A program made the translations under genes and the position numbers. This document shows, in pieces, positions 29,179 through 39,061 of a stretch of 63,301 nt of DNA. Positions within the stretch are counted from its first letter, which is position 1. Each line of letters opens with the position of its first letter. The notes beneath the pieces are model-generated. The model saw nothing but the letters and a program-made list of their open reading frames with translations, did not search any database and was not told the origin of the DNA. The stretch is from Marinobacter halodurans (lineage in GTDB: Bacteria; Pseudomonadota; Gammaproteobacteria; Pseudomonadales; Oleiphilaceae): assembly GCF_004327985.1 (NCBI RefSeq), contig NZ_SJDL01000032.1:1-63301 (forward strand). The letters run 5' to 3'.

Positions 29179-30129
29179 TCAATGTGCCGCAATCCAGGCC
29201 CGGGCATCGTCGATATCCTGATCGATCCGGGCCTTCAGCGCGTCCACAGAGTCAAACTTGATTTCATCCCGCAGCGGATGGCGGAATTCCACACGTATAC
29301 GCTGGCCATACAGTGTGCCAGCAAAGTCAAAAAGGTGCACTTCCAGTGAGGGCCGGCGCCCGTCAACCGTGGGCCTGAGACCGATATTGGCGACGCCGTC
29401 ACAGTCAGTGCCATCCGGCAGGAATGTTCGCACCACGTAAACGCCCCGCAGGGCCGGCATCCGTTTCAGGAGGATATTGGCCGTCGGCGCGTCCAGTTGG
29501 CGCCCCAACTGCCGGCCATAGACGACCCGCCCGCTGATCGCATAAGGCCGCCCGAGCAGGCGTTCCGCGGTGGCCAGATCGTTGTCCTGCAGGCAGGTCC
29601 GGATGCGCGTACTGCTGACCCGCTCGTCCTCGACCTCCACCGTCACGGTGCGCTCGACGCCATAGCCCCGCTCGCGCCCCATGGCCTCCAGCAACGCAAA
29701 ATCGCCGGCCCGGTCGCAGCCGAAGCGGAAGTCGTCACCAATGACCAGATGGCGCACCGCCAGCCCGTCGATCAGGATGTCTTCGATAAAGCCCATGCCG
29801 GAATACTGACGGAATTGCTCATCAAACCGGATGCACAACACCACATCAACGCCTTCATCGCGCAGTGCCTCGACCTTCTGGCGAAAACCGGTGAGCCGGG
29901 GCGGCGCTTCGCTGCCCTGGAAAAACTCCCGGGGCTGGGGCTCAAAGATCATGACCAGGCTGGGCACGCCCAGTTCGGCCGCCTTGGCCTTGACCTGCCC
30001 GATGATGGTCCGGTGCCCGACGTGCACACCATCGAAATTGCCGATGGTGGCCACACAGCCGTCCTGAAGCGGCGAGTCGGGCCGTCCGGCCAGTGAACGC
30101 AGGTTGGAGAGGCCTCTGATGAGCCGCAT
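29179..30129 (-). CDS. ribF: Bifunctional riboflavin kinase / FAD synthetase
   Basis: RibF turns riboflavin into FMN and FAD. The N-terminal nucleotidyltransferase domain has IGNFDGVHVGH (HIGH-like), and the C-terminal flavokinase domain has the family segment around GVYVVRTFLPDG and GVANIGLRPTVDG. At 316 residues it is full length. It uses the product of the riboflavin genes near 44-47 kb. Confidence 0.96.
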   Translation of the reverse strand: MRLIRGLSNLRSLAGRPDSPLQDGCVATIGNFDGVHVGHRTIIGQVKAKAAELGVPSLVMIFEPQPREFFQGSEAPPRLTGFRQKVEALRDEGVDVVLCIRFDEQFRQYSGMGFIEDILIDGLAVRHLVIGDDFRFGCDRAGDFALLEAMGRERGYGVERTVTVEVEDERVSSTRIRTCLQDNDLATAERLLGRPYAISGRVVYGRQLGRQLDAPTANILLKRMPALRGVYVVRTFLPDGTDCDGVANIGLRPTVDGRRPSLEVHLFDFAGTLYGQRIRVEFRHPLRDEIKFDSVDALKARIDQDIDDARAWIAAH

Positions 30130-30170
30130 GAACTACACACCTTTGGCGGGTCGTGGTGATAAAACACGCG

Positions 30171-30199
30171 ATTATAAACGATCTGCCGCAGCGGGATAA
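30171..30199 (-). promoter_or_regulatory. Candidate promoter of the ribF-ileS-lspA-fkpB-ispH operon
   Basis: A perfect TATAAT (30171-30176) lies 17 nt downstream of TTATCC (30194-30199) on the minus strand, about 41 bp before the ribF ATG. The -35 is weak. Confidence 0.5.
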
Positions 30200-30227
30200 G
30201 GTGCTGAAAGCCGAAGGCCCGCCCGGA

Positions 30228-31808
30228 TCAATGCAACCGGAAATGACGGACCCGCACCCCGACCAGCGCCAGCACCGCAAAATAGGCCACCACGCCGCTG
30301 CCCACCAGCACCGTCATGGACTGTGCCCGCGCCAACCCGGTCATGGCCAGCCACTGTGATACAGGCGCCCCCATGAACAGGATCACCGCCGCCAGCGCCG
30401 CGTTGGCGGCCGCCAACTGGCCCAGGAAGCGAAGCCAACCCGCCTGCCGCTGCCAGGCCCCTTCCCGGCGCAGGTTACGCCAGAGCAGCATGGCGTTCAG
30501 CCAAGCCGACAACGAGGTCGCCAGCGCCAGACCGGCATGGGCCAGCGGGACGATCAGCGCCAGGTTGAATACCATATTGGCGACCATCGCCATGACACCG
30601 ATGCGCACCGGCGTACGCGTATCCTGGCGGGCAAAGAATCCCGGCGCCAGCACCTTGATCAACATGAAGGCCAAAAGCCCCAGCGAATAGGCGCGCAGGC
30701 TCTGGGCCGACATTACCACATCCCGGTCGGTCACCTCGCCGTAGTGGAACAGGGTCGCCAGCAGCGGTTCGGCCAGCAGGCAGAGCGCCAGTGCCGCCGG
30801 CACACCGATCAGCAGCACCGCGCGAATCGCCCAATCCACCGTTGCGGCAAACTGCTCCGGGGCCTCCGCGGCATGCTTGCGCGAGAGATTGGGCAGGATG
30901 ACAGTGCCGATCGCCACGCCGAACACTCCCAATGGCAGCTCCGACAGGCGATCCGAGTAGTACAGCCAGGATACGCTGCCGGTCTGCAGGAACGACGCCA
31001 GCACCGTATCCAGCAGCAGGTTGATCTGGCTGACCGAGACCCCGAACAGGGCCGGCGCCATCAATCGCAACACCCGGCGCACCCCTTCGTGACGGTAGTC
31101 GACTCTGGGCCGCGGCAGGAGCCCGAGCCGCATCAGGAACGGCAACTGGAAGAACAACTGCAAGGCACCGGCCAGGAACACCCCCCAGGCCAGCGCCATC
31201 ACCGGCGTTTCCATCAACGGTGAGAGAAAGATGGCCGCCCCGATCATCGCCAGGTTCAGCAGCACCGGGGTAAACGCCGGCACTGCGAACCGGTCGTAGC
31301 TGTTCAGGATGGCGCCGGCGAAGGCCGTCAAAGAGATCAATAACAGGTACGGGAAGGTAATCCGCAGCATGTCGGCGGCCAGCGCGAACTTCTCCGGTTC
31401 ATCCGAAAAGCCCGGCGCGAAGATCCAGGTCAGTACCGGCGACCCGATCATCGCCACGATCGTCACCCCCAGCAGCACGACCCCCAACGTGCCGGCCACG
31501 GCGTTGACCAGTCGCCGGACATCCGACATCGACTGGGCCTCGCGATACGAGGACAGCACCGGCACAAACGCCTGGGAGAAGGCGCCTTCGGCAAACAGGC
31601 GGCGCAGGAAGTTGGGAATCTTGAACGCAACAAAGAAGGCGTCCGCCCCAGTCCCGGCGCCAAAATAGCGGGCAATGACCATATCCCGGACCAGCCCCAG
31701 CACGCGGGACAGCATCGTCATAACGCCGACCACCCCGGATGAGCGCAACAGGCCCGGGGCTTTCGGCGGGGTTCTCTGGGAATCGTTCGGAGCGGGCTCG
31801 GAGGCCAT
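30228..31808 (-). CDS. murJ: Lipid II flippase MurJ (MviN)
   Basis: MurJ exports lipid II across the inner membrane for peptidoglycan synthesis. Start ATG 31808 gives 526 residues (a TTG just upstream is less likely). The MviN pattern of about 14 hydrophobic helices is present, beginning with GVVGVMTMLSRVLGLVRDM and including the conserved ADAFFVAFKIPNFLRRLFAEG stretch. It is divergent from rpsT and lies upstream of ribF on the same strand, the usual gammaproteobacterial arrangement. Confidence 0.95.
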   Translation of the reverse strand: MASEPAPNDSQRTPPKAPGLLRSSGVVGVMTMLSRVLGLVRDMVIARYFGAGTGADAFFVAFKIPNFLRRLFAEGAFSQAFVPVLSSYREAQSMSDVRRLVNAVAGTLGVVLLGVTIVAMIGSPVLTWIFAPGFSDEPEKFALAADMLRITFPYLLLISLTAFAGAILNSYDRFAVPAFTPVLLNLAMIGAAIFLSPLMETPVMALAWGVFLAGALQLFFQLPFLMRLGLLPRPRVDYRHEGVRRVLRLMAPALFGVSVSQINLLLDTVLASFLQTGSVSWLYYSDRLSELPLGVFGVAIGTVILPNLSRKHAAEAPEQFAATVDWAIRAVLLIGVPAALALCLLAEPLLATLFHYGEVTDRDVVMSAQSLRAYSLGLLAFMLIKVLAPGFFARQDTRTPVRIGVMAMVANMVFNLALIVPLAHAGLALATSLSAWLNAMLLWRNLRREGAWQRQAGWLRFLGQLAAANAALAAVILFMGAPVSQWLAMTGLARAQSMTVLVGSGVVAYFAVLALVGVRVRHFRLH

Positions 31809-31943
31809 CAAGCGAGATCCTTGTCACAGCCAAAGGAAAAGCAGTACGGAAACACCGAAATGACCGCCGCAACAGCAGTCAGAGCGCGTGCCGACGGGGA
31901 GTCTACCACACCCGGCACAGCGGGGATTTGAGCCGTCTTTCAC

Positions 31944-31972
31944 TTGACATCAAGCCCCCGAAACGGCATAGT
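31944..31972 (+). promoter_or_regulatory. rpsT promoter
   Basis: Perfect TTGACA (31944-31949), a 17-nt spacer and CATAGT (31967-31972) give a strong sigma-70 promoter with a leader of about 70 nt to rpsT. Confidence 0.75.
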
Positions 31973-32048
31973 TCCGCGTCATTTATTTCGAGGCGCTGAT
32001 TGTCGGCGCGCCCGCTATTTTTCAGAAACGAATTTCAGGAGTTACACG

Positions 32049-32318
32049 GTGGCAAACTCTCCCCAAGCCCGTAAGCGCGCTCGTCAGAACGAGAACAACC
32101 GCAAGCACAACGCCAGCCTGCGTTCCATGTCGCGCACCTACGTCAAGAAAGTTCAAAGCAAGATCGAAGCTGGCAACTACGATGAAGCGCAAGCCGCTTT
32201 CACCACAGCCCAGCCGATCCTGGACAGCATGGTCAACAAAGGCATCTACACCAAGAACAAGGTGGCCCGCCTGAAGAGCCGTATGTCCGCCAAGATCAAG
32301 GCCCTGAAAAGCGCCTGA
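32049..32318 (+). CDS. rpsT: 30S ribosomal protein S20
   Basis: The 89-residue very basic protein starts at GTG 32049 (ANSPQARKRARQNENNRK), with AGGAG about eight bases upstream. The frame is open further upstream, but the S20 family begins here. A non-AUG start is notable because E. coli rpsT uses UUG, which takes part in autoregulation; the GTG may play the same role. The divergent neighbour is murJ, as in many relatives. Confidence 0.96.
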   Translation: MANSPQARKRARQNENNRKHNASLRSMSRTYVKKVQSKIEAGNYDEAQAAFTTAQPILDSMVNKGIYTKNKVARLKSRMSAKIKALKSA

Positions 32319-32334
32319 TCTGCAGACTGATCAC

Positions 32335-32363
32335 AAAAAACCGGCCTGATGGCCGGTTTTTTT
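32335..32363. terminator. Bidirectional terminator between rpsT and proB
   Basis: AAAAAACCGGCC-TGAT-GGCCGGTTTTTTT forms a perfect stem flanked by A and T runs, so it can stop both convergent genes. Confidence 0.92.
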
Positions 32364-32395
32364 ATGCCCGCTATTCCCGGAGCCTCCCCGGAACC

Positions 32396-33520
32396 TCAAA
32401 CAATGACCAGGTTATCCCGGTGGATCACCTCCTCGTCGGAGACATAACCCAGCACTTCGGTGATCCGGTCACTGGAACGCCCGGCAATGGCCCGTGCCTC
32501 ATCGGCATCGTAGTTGACCAGCCCCCGCGCCACTTCGCGCCCGGACTCATCGACACAGGACACCATCTCACCGCGCCGGAACTGCCCGGAGACCGAACGC
32601 ACCCCGACCGGCAGCAGGCTGCGACCACCCTGGCACAAAACCCGCACCGCACCCGCATCCAGCACAAGCTGACCCCGCGTCTTCAGATGGCTGGCCAGCC
32701 ACTGCTTGCGAGCCGCAAGCCGCCCCTGCTCCGGTAGCAGCAGAGTCCCCAGTAGCTCGCCCTGCCGCACTCTCGCGACCACCTGCGGCAGCCGGCCGCC
32801 AACAATCACCGTAAACGCGCCGGAACGCGCGGCCAGACGCGCCGCCCGCACCTTGGTCTGCATGCCGCCGCGACCGAGCATGCCGGCACCCCCGGCCGCC
32901 ATGACATCCAACTCCGGATCGCTGGCCAGGCGCTCGTCGACCAACCGGGCGTCCGCATGCTTGCGGGGATCGCGATCGAAAAGACCGTCCTGATCCGTCA
33001 GGATCACCAGACCGTCCGCTTCCACCAGGTTCGCCACCAGGGCGCCGAGCGTGTCGTTATCGCCAAAGCGGATTTCGTCGGTGACCACCGTGTCGTTCTC
33101 GTTCACGATCGGCACAACCCCAAGGTCGAGCAGGGTGCGCAGCGTGCTGCGGGCATTGAGATAGCGCTTGCGGTCGGACAGGTCATCGTGGGTCAACAGG
33201 ACCTGCGCGGAATGCAGGCCATGACGCTTGAACTGCGCCTCCCAGGTCTGCACCAAGCCCATCTGCCCCACCGCAGCGGCGGCCTGAAGCTCGTGCAGGT
33301 GCTGCGGGCGATCCGACCACCCCAACCGGCTCATGCCTTCAGCCACGGACCCGGACGACACCAGCACCACCTCAACGCCGGACTCGATCAATGCCACCAA
33401 CTGGTCCACCCAATCCGCCAGCACAGGTATATCCAGGCCCTTGCCGTCATTGGTCAGCAGGGCACTACCGATTTTCACCACCAGGCGCCGGGCCCGCTCC
33501 ATCCGTCGACGTTCTGACAT
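32396..33520 (-). CDS. proB: Glutamate 5-kinase
   Basis: ProB phosphorylates glutamate in the first step of proline synthesis. Start ATG 33520 ([20 protein letters not shown]) gives 374 residues, matching the two-domain form: an amino acid kinase domain (about 1-260) with VVKIGS and the NENDTV segment, and a C-terminal PUA domain (about 280-372). It is the last gene of rplU-rpmA-obgE-proB. Confidence 0.95.
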   Translation of the reverse strand: MSERRRMERARRLVVKIGSALLTNDGKGLDIPVLADWVDQLVALIESGVEVVLVSSGSVAEGMSRLGWSDRPQHLHELQAAAAVGQMGLVQTWEAQFKRHGLHSAQVLLTHDDLSDRKRYLNARSTLRTLLDLGVVPIVNENDTVVTDEIRFGDNDTLGALVANLVEADGLVILTDQDGLFDRDPRKHADARLVDERLASDPELDVMAAGGAGMLGRGGMQTKVRAARLAARSGAFTVIVGGRLPQVVARVRQGELLGTLLLPEQGRLAARKQWLASHLKTRGQLVLDAGAVRVLCQGGRSLLPVGVRSVSGQFRRGEMVSCVDESGREVARGLVNYDADEARAIAGRSSDRITEVLGYVSDEEVIHRDNLVIV

Positions 33521-33599
33521 ACTCTCCCGCCTACTCCCTATCCCGACCGGACGACCCACTCAGCCCCGGCCGCCCCGAAGGATCGCAAACAGACCCGGT

Positions 33600-34916
<1,317 letters not shown>

Positions 34917-34951
34917 CTTGTGAACAGCAATGGCTGTATACGCTCGGCCCC

Positions 34952-35212
34952 TTACTGGGCTGGAACGATGCTCACAACCTTGCGGCTCTCGGGACCCTTG
35001 GTCTCGAACTTCACGACACCGTCCGACTTGGCGAACAGCGTGTGATCACGACCCAGGCCTACGTTGGTGCCGGCGTGAAAACGGGTGCCGCGCTGACGAA
35101 CGATGATGCTGCCGGCGCTAACCACCTGACCACCGAAGCGCTTCACACCAAGTCGTTTCGACTCGGAATCGCGACCGTTACGGGTACTACCTGCTGCCTT
35201 TTTATGAGCCAT
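34952..35212 (-). CDS. rpmA: 50S ribosomal protein L27
   Basis: The 86-residue L27 protein begins [20 protein letters not shown], the near-invariant N-terminus that reaches the peptidyl transferase centre. It follows rplU by 31 bp, the universal bacterial pairing. Confidence 0.98.
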   Translation of the reverse strand: MAHKKAAGSTRNGRDSESKRLGVKRFGGQVVSAGSIIVRQRGTRFHAGTNVGLGRDHTLFAKSDGVVKFETKGPESRKVVSIVPAQ

Positions 35213-35243
35213 GACTAGCCTCCTCTAATGGGGTTTCAGAGCC

Positions 35244-35555
35244 TCAGCCCTGGATACCCGTGATCTTGACTTCAGTGAACCACTGACGGTGGCCCTGACG
35301 CTTCATGCTGTGCTTACGACGACGGAACTTGATGATCTGAACCTTGTCACCGCGGCCGTGACGAACGACTTCAGCCGTCACCTTGGCACCACTGACAACC
35401 GGCTCGCCGACTTTAACGTCGTCGCCATTGGCAACCAGCAGCACCTTGTCGAATTCGACGGTACCACCGGTTTCAACTTCAATCTTTTCCAGCTTCAGGA
35501 CTTCGCCTTCAGCGACGCGGTGCTGCTTACCACCGCTGACAATCACTGCGTACAT
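35244..35555 (-). CDS. rplU: 50S ribosomal protein L21
   Basis: The 103-residue protein matches L21 along its length ([32 protein letters not shown]). It heads rplU-rpmA(-obgE-proB) behind a strong promoter and a leader of about 140 nt. Confidence 0.98.
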   Translation of the reverse strand: MYAVIVSGGKQHRVAEGEVLKLEKIEVETGGTVEFDKVLLVANGDDVKVGEPVVSGAKVTAEVVRHGRGDKVQIIKFRRRKHSMKRQGHRQWFTEVKITGIQG

Positions 35556-35704
35556 GAGCTTCTCCGCTGTGTAACAGGCCTGCGCCCAACCGTTTGCAGA
35601 CCGGCAATTGACCCATCCCTGCTCTTTAATCCACCTGGTTCTAAGGGAAGCGCTCTGGCGACCCTATAGCAGGGAGCGCAGGTTGGGATGAGTTAGGGCG
35701 CGCA

Positions 35705-35733
35705 ATTGTACGAAAAGCGGCCGCCCTTTACAA
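35705..35733 (-). promoter_or_regulatory. rplU promoter
   Basis: On the minus strand TTGTAA (35728-35733), a 17-nt spacer, TACAAT (35705-35710) and a GC-rich discriminator TGCGCGCC make a growth-rate type promoter. The 319-bp divergent gap 35556-35874 contains this, the rplU leader and the ispB promoter. Confidence 0.7.
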
Positions 35734-35809
35734 GCGTCGACCGGCGCCATTTCCAGTACGCCTAAATGGTGCCATAGTGGATCCAGCGACGACGGACCCG
35801 ACGCCCAAG

Positions 35810-35838
35810 TTGACAGTCCCCGGAGCAATACCTAGCAT
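35810..35838 (+). promoter_or_regulatory. ispB promoter
   Basis: Perfect TTGACA (35810-35815), a 17-nt spacer and TAGCAT (35833-35838), about 36 bp before the ispB ATG. Confidence 0.65.
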
Positions 35839-35874
35839 TGCCGCGTCCTACCCGATAATGACCGGATCATCCGC

Positions 35875-36843
35875 ATGACAGCGCAGCGTATCTATGAAAC
35901 CGTCGCGGACGATTTTGCCCGCGTCAATGACCTGATTACACACCGGCTTTCCTCCGATGTCCCCCTGGTCGAGAAGATTGCGCAGTACATTGTCGAAAGT
36001 GGTGGCAAGCGACTACGCCCCCTGCTGGTCCTGCTGACCGCCCGCGCCCTGGGCTACGAGGAGGACGACCACCTCAAGCTCGCCGCCGTGATCGAGTTCC
36101 TGCATACCGCCACACTGCTGCATGATGACGTGGTGGACACCTCGGACCTGCGACGCGGCAAGGCCACGGCCAACGCCCGCTGGGGCAACGCACCCAGTGT
36201 GCTGGTCGGGGATTTCCTCTACTCCCGTGCCTTCCAGATGATGGTCGAACTGGGCAGCATGCCGATCATGGACGTCCTCTCCAACGCCACGGTGGTGATC
36301 GCCGAGGGCGAAGTCCTGCAGTTGATGAACACGCGGAATCCGGATATCTCGGAAAGTCAGTACATGACGGTCATCCACAACAAGACCGCCATGCTGTTCG
36401 AAGCCGCCTCCCACTCCGGCGCCCTCCTGGCCGGCGCGGGCAGTGACGACGAAAACCGCCTGAAGGCCTACGGCAAGCATCTGGGCATGGCTTTCCAGTT
36501 GGTCGATGACGTGCTGGACTATCGCGGCAACGCCGATGAAATGGGCAAGAACGTCGGCGACGACCTGGCGGAGGGCAAACCCACGCTGCCGCTGATCCAC
36601 GCCATGGCCCACGCCAATGAGCTGGACAGCCAACTGATCCGCTCAGCCATTCGCAAGGGCGGCCTGGACGAGTTGTCGCGCATCCTCGAGATCGTCGAGA
36701 CCTCCGGCGCGCTGGACTACACTGTCAGCCGGGCGCGGGAAGAGGCCGAACTGGCGTGTGCCTGCGTCGCCGACCTGCCCGACTCCGCCCAGAAGGAGGC
36801 GCTAATTCTCCTGACCGAGGTCGCCGTCGCCCGGACGGCCTGA
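35875..36843 (+). CDS. ispB: Octaprenyl diphosphate synthase (polyprenyl synthetase)
   Basis: IspB builds the ubiquinone side chain from FPP and IPP. The 322-residue protein has the first aspartate-rich motif (LLHDDVVDTSD), GGKRLRPLL near the N-terminus and the second motif (QLVDDVLDYRG). Its place divergent from rplU is the usual one. Exact chain length cannot be read from sequence alone. Confidence 0.95.
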   Translation: MTAQRIYETVADDFARVNDLITHRLSSDVPLVEKIAQYIVESGGKRLRPLLVLLTARALGYEEDDHLKLAAVIEFLHTATLLHDDVVDTSDLRRGKATANARWGNAPSVLVGDFLYSRAFQMMVELGSMPIMDVLSNATVVIAEGEVLQLMNTRNPDISESQYMTVIHNKTAMLFEAASHSGALLAGAGSDDENRLKAYGKHLGMAFQLVDDVLDYRGNADEMGKNVGDDLAEGKPTLPLIHAMAHANELDSQLIRSAIRKGGLDELSRILEIVETSGALDYTVSRAREEAELACACVADLPDSAQKEALILLTEVAVARTA

Positions 36844-36853
36844 CCGATTCCGA

Positions 36854-37855
36854 TCAGCCCGGGAAACGCGGCCCCAGCGCATCCCGTCCGTGGGGCGCCG
36901 CCAGCGTGACCGCAGGCCCGACCGGTACAATCTGCGTCGGATTCACCGTCCGCTGACTCACGTAGTAATGCTGTTTGATCTGCTCCAGATCCACTGTCCC
37001 TGCCACGCCGGGCACCTGATACAGGTCGCGCAGGTAACCGGCGAGGTTCGGGAAGCTGGCGAGCAACTGCCGGTTGCACTTGAAGTGCGAGTAGTAGACA
37101 GCATCGAAACGCACCAGTGTCGTGAACAGGCGCCAGTCGGCTTCCGTCGGCACGTTGCCCACCAGGTAACGCTGGGTCGCAAGCCGGTCGTCCAGCCAGT
37201 CCAGGCTGTCGAACAGGGCTGCGTAGGCTTTTTCGTAGGCATCCTGCGCAGTGGCAAACCCGGCCTTGTAGACACCGTTGTTGACCGCATCGTAGACCCG
37301 CTGGTTCACCGCATCGATGTCCTCTCGCAGCGCTTGCGGATACAGGTCCAGGTCGGCCCGCACGCCCTCGATGCCGTCGAACGCCCGATTGAACATGCGG
37401 ATGATCTCGGCCGATTCGTTACTGACGATTTGCCCCTGCGCCTTGTCCCAGAGCACCGGCACCGTGACACGCCCGGTGTAATCCGGCGCCACCGACGTGT
37501 AGACCTCATGCAGGAAGCGCCTGCCGTTGATGTCATCGCGGTGGGCCGGATCGTCGGGCCGGAACTCCCAGCCGTTTTCCAGCATGTGGGGGTGCACCAC
37601 CGAGACGGAAATGTGCGGGGCCAGTCCTTTCAGCTCACGGAAGATCAGCGTCCGGTGGGCCCAGGGGCACGCCCTCGATACGTACAGGTGATAACGGCCG
37701 GACTCGGCCGCAAAGCCGCCTTCGCCGCTCGGGCCCGGGGAACCGTCCGCGGTCACCCAGTTGCGGAACCGGGCGCTCTCGCGCTCGAACTTGCCGCCGC
37801 TTTTGCGGGTGTCGTACCACTTGTCCTGCCATTGGCCGTTTACCAGCAGTCCCAT
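36854..37855 (-). CDS. yqjG: Glutathionyl-hydroquinone reductase (YqjG/ECM4 type GST)
   Basis: This Xi-class glutathione transferase reduces glutathionyl-hydroquinones. Start ATG 37855 (MGLLVNGQW) gives 333 residues. The catalytic cysteine lies in SRACPWAHR (C63), with a thioredoxin-like N-terminal domain and an alpha-helical C-terminal domain. It is divergent from a LysR gene 136 bp away, a common pairing with a local regulator. In E. coli yqjG also lies near a LysR gene, yhaJ. Confidence 0.92.
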   Translation of the reverse strand: MGLLVNGQWQDKWYDTRKSGGKFERESARFRNWVTADGSPGPSGEGGFAAESGRYHLYVSRACPWAHRTLIFRELKGLAPHISVSVVHPHMLENGWEFRPDDPAHRDDINGRRFLHEVYTSVAPDYTGRVTVPVLWDKAQGQIVSNESAEIIRMFNRAFDGIEGVRADLDLYPQALREDIDAVNQRVYDAVNNGVYKAGFATAQDAYEKAYAALFDSLDWLDDRLATQRYLVGNVPTEADWRLFTTLVRFDAVYYSHFKCNRQLLASFPNLAGYLRDLYQVPGVAGTVDLEQIKQHYYVSQRTVNPTQIVPVGPAVTLAAPHGRDALGPRFPG

Positions 37856-37991
37856 GTCTCCTCCCATCAATCATGCTGTCGATGCGCTCTCGGCCTGCAG
37901 GCCTTAACGCTGGTTCTATCTGGCAGACTACGGCTACACTGGCAGCCACTCAAACGATGTTTTCTGGCCAACTCCATCAGAATGACTGAAC

Positions 37992-38933
37992 ATGCATAAC
38001 GCGATCACGATCGACGCCCTCAAGGTTCTCGATGCCATCGACCGACGCGGCAGCTTTGCAGGCGCCGCGTCGGAACTCTTCCGGGTCCCCTCCGCCATCA
38101 GTTACACCGTGCAGAAACTGGAAGACGACCTGGACATCGAGATTTTCGATCGCTCCGGACATCGAGCCAGGCTGACACCCGCAGGCCGCTACCTGCTGGA
38201 GGAGGGACGCGCCCTCCTCGATGCAACCGATGCCCTTGCCCACGCCACCAAGCAAGTGGCACAGGGCTGGGAAACCCGGATCAAGATCGCCGTTAACAGC
38301 CTGCTACCCATGCAGGCCCTCTATCCGGCCATCCGCGACTTCCAGGCCCTGGGGGTCCCGGTGGAGATCCAGCTGATCGAGGAAGTATTCACGGGCGCCT
38401 GGGACGCCCTGCAGTGCCGCCGGGTGGACCTGGTCTTCGGGGCCGATGCCCTGAGCCGCCCGGCCGGACAGTTCATGACACGCATCCTGGGCCAGATCCC
38501 CTTCCGTTACGCCGTTGCGCCCAACCACCCCCTGGCGTCCCATAAGGGCCCCATCAGCGAGGAAGAGATCGCCGGCTTCCCGGCCATCGTCGCCGCCGAC
38601 TCAGCCCGCCACCTGCAACCGGCGACCGCCGGCATCTTTTCCCGGCAGCGGACCATTACCGTGACCAATGTGGAGCAGAAGATCAGCGCCCAGCAGGCAG
38701 GTTTGGGCGTGGGATGGCTGCCCGAGCCCCTGATTCGCGACCGCCTCGAACGCGGGGAGCTCGTGGAGCTGGACGTCGAAGCCGTGCGGCAGCCGGCGGT
38801 GATCTACCTGGCCCGCCACCAGGAAAACCAGACCGGCGAACAACGCTGCCAGGGCAATGCGCTGAAATGGTTCTGGGATCGCCTGTCGGAACCCGGGCAG
38901 TTCAGCCGCTGGATCGACCCGCATACCCAGTAG
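37992..38933 (+). CDS. LysR-family transcriptional regulator (YhaJ-like)
   Basis: The 313-residue protein has the N-terminal winged helix-turn-helix (about 3-62: LKVLDAIDRRGSFAGAASEL, SAISYTVQKLED) and a periplasmic-binding-like effector domain (about 90-290). Its sequence resembles E. coli YhaJ. It is divergent from the glutathionyl-hydroquinone reductase and probably controls it, possibly in response to quinones or aromatics; the inducer is not readable. Confidence 0.88.
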   Translation: MHNAITIDALKVLDAIDRRGSFAGAASELFRVPSAISYTVQKLEDDLDIEIFDRSGHRARLTPAGRYLLEEGRALLDATDALAHATKQVAQGWETRIKIAVNSLLPMQALYPAIRDFQALGVPVEIQLIEEVFTGAWDALQCRRVDLVFGADALSRPAGQFMTRILGQIPFRYAVAPNHPLASHKGPISEEEIAGFPAIVAADSARHLQPATAGIFSRQRTITVTNVEQKISAQQAGLGVGWLPEPLIRDRLERGELVELDVEAVRQPAVIYLARHQENQTGEQRCQGNALKWFWDRLSEPGQFSRWIDPHTQ

Positions 38934-39061
38934 AATCGCCGGAAAGGCCTCACAGGCCCGGAAAAAAGCCCGCAATGACACTCGACGCCATCCGGCCGGC
39001 AGAGCAAAATGGCCTCGCGTCGATTTTATTCTTGTCAGGCCGTTAACGCAGGGAGTTCTTC

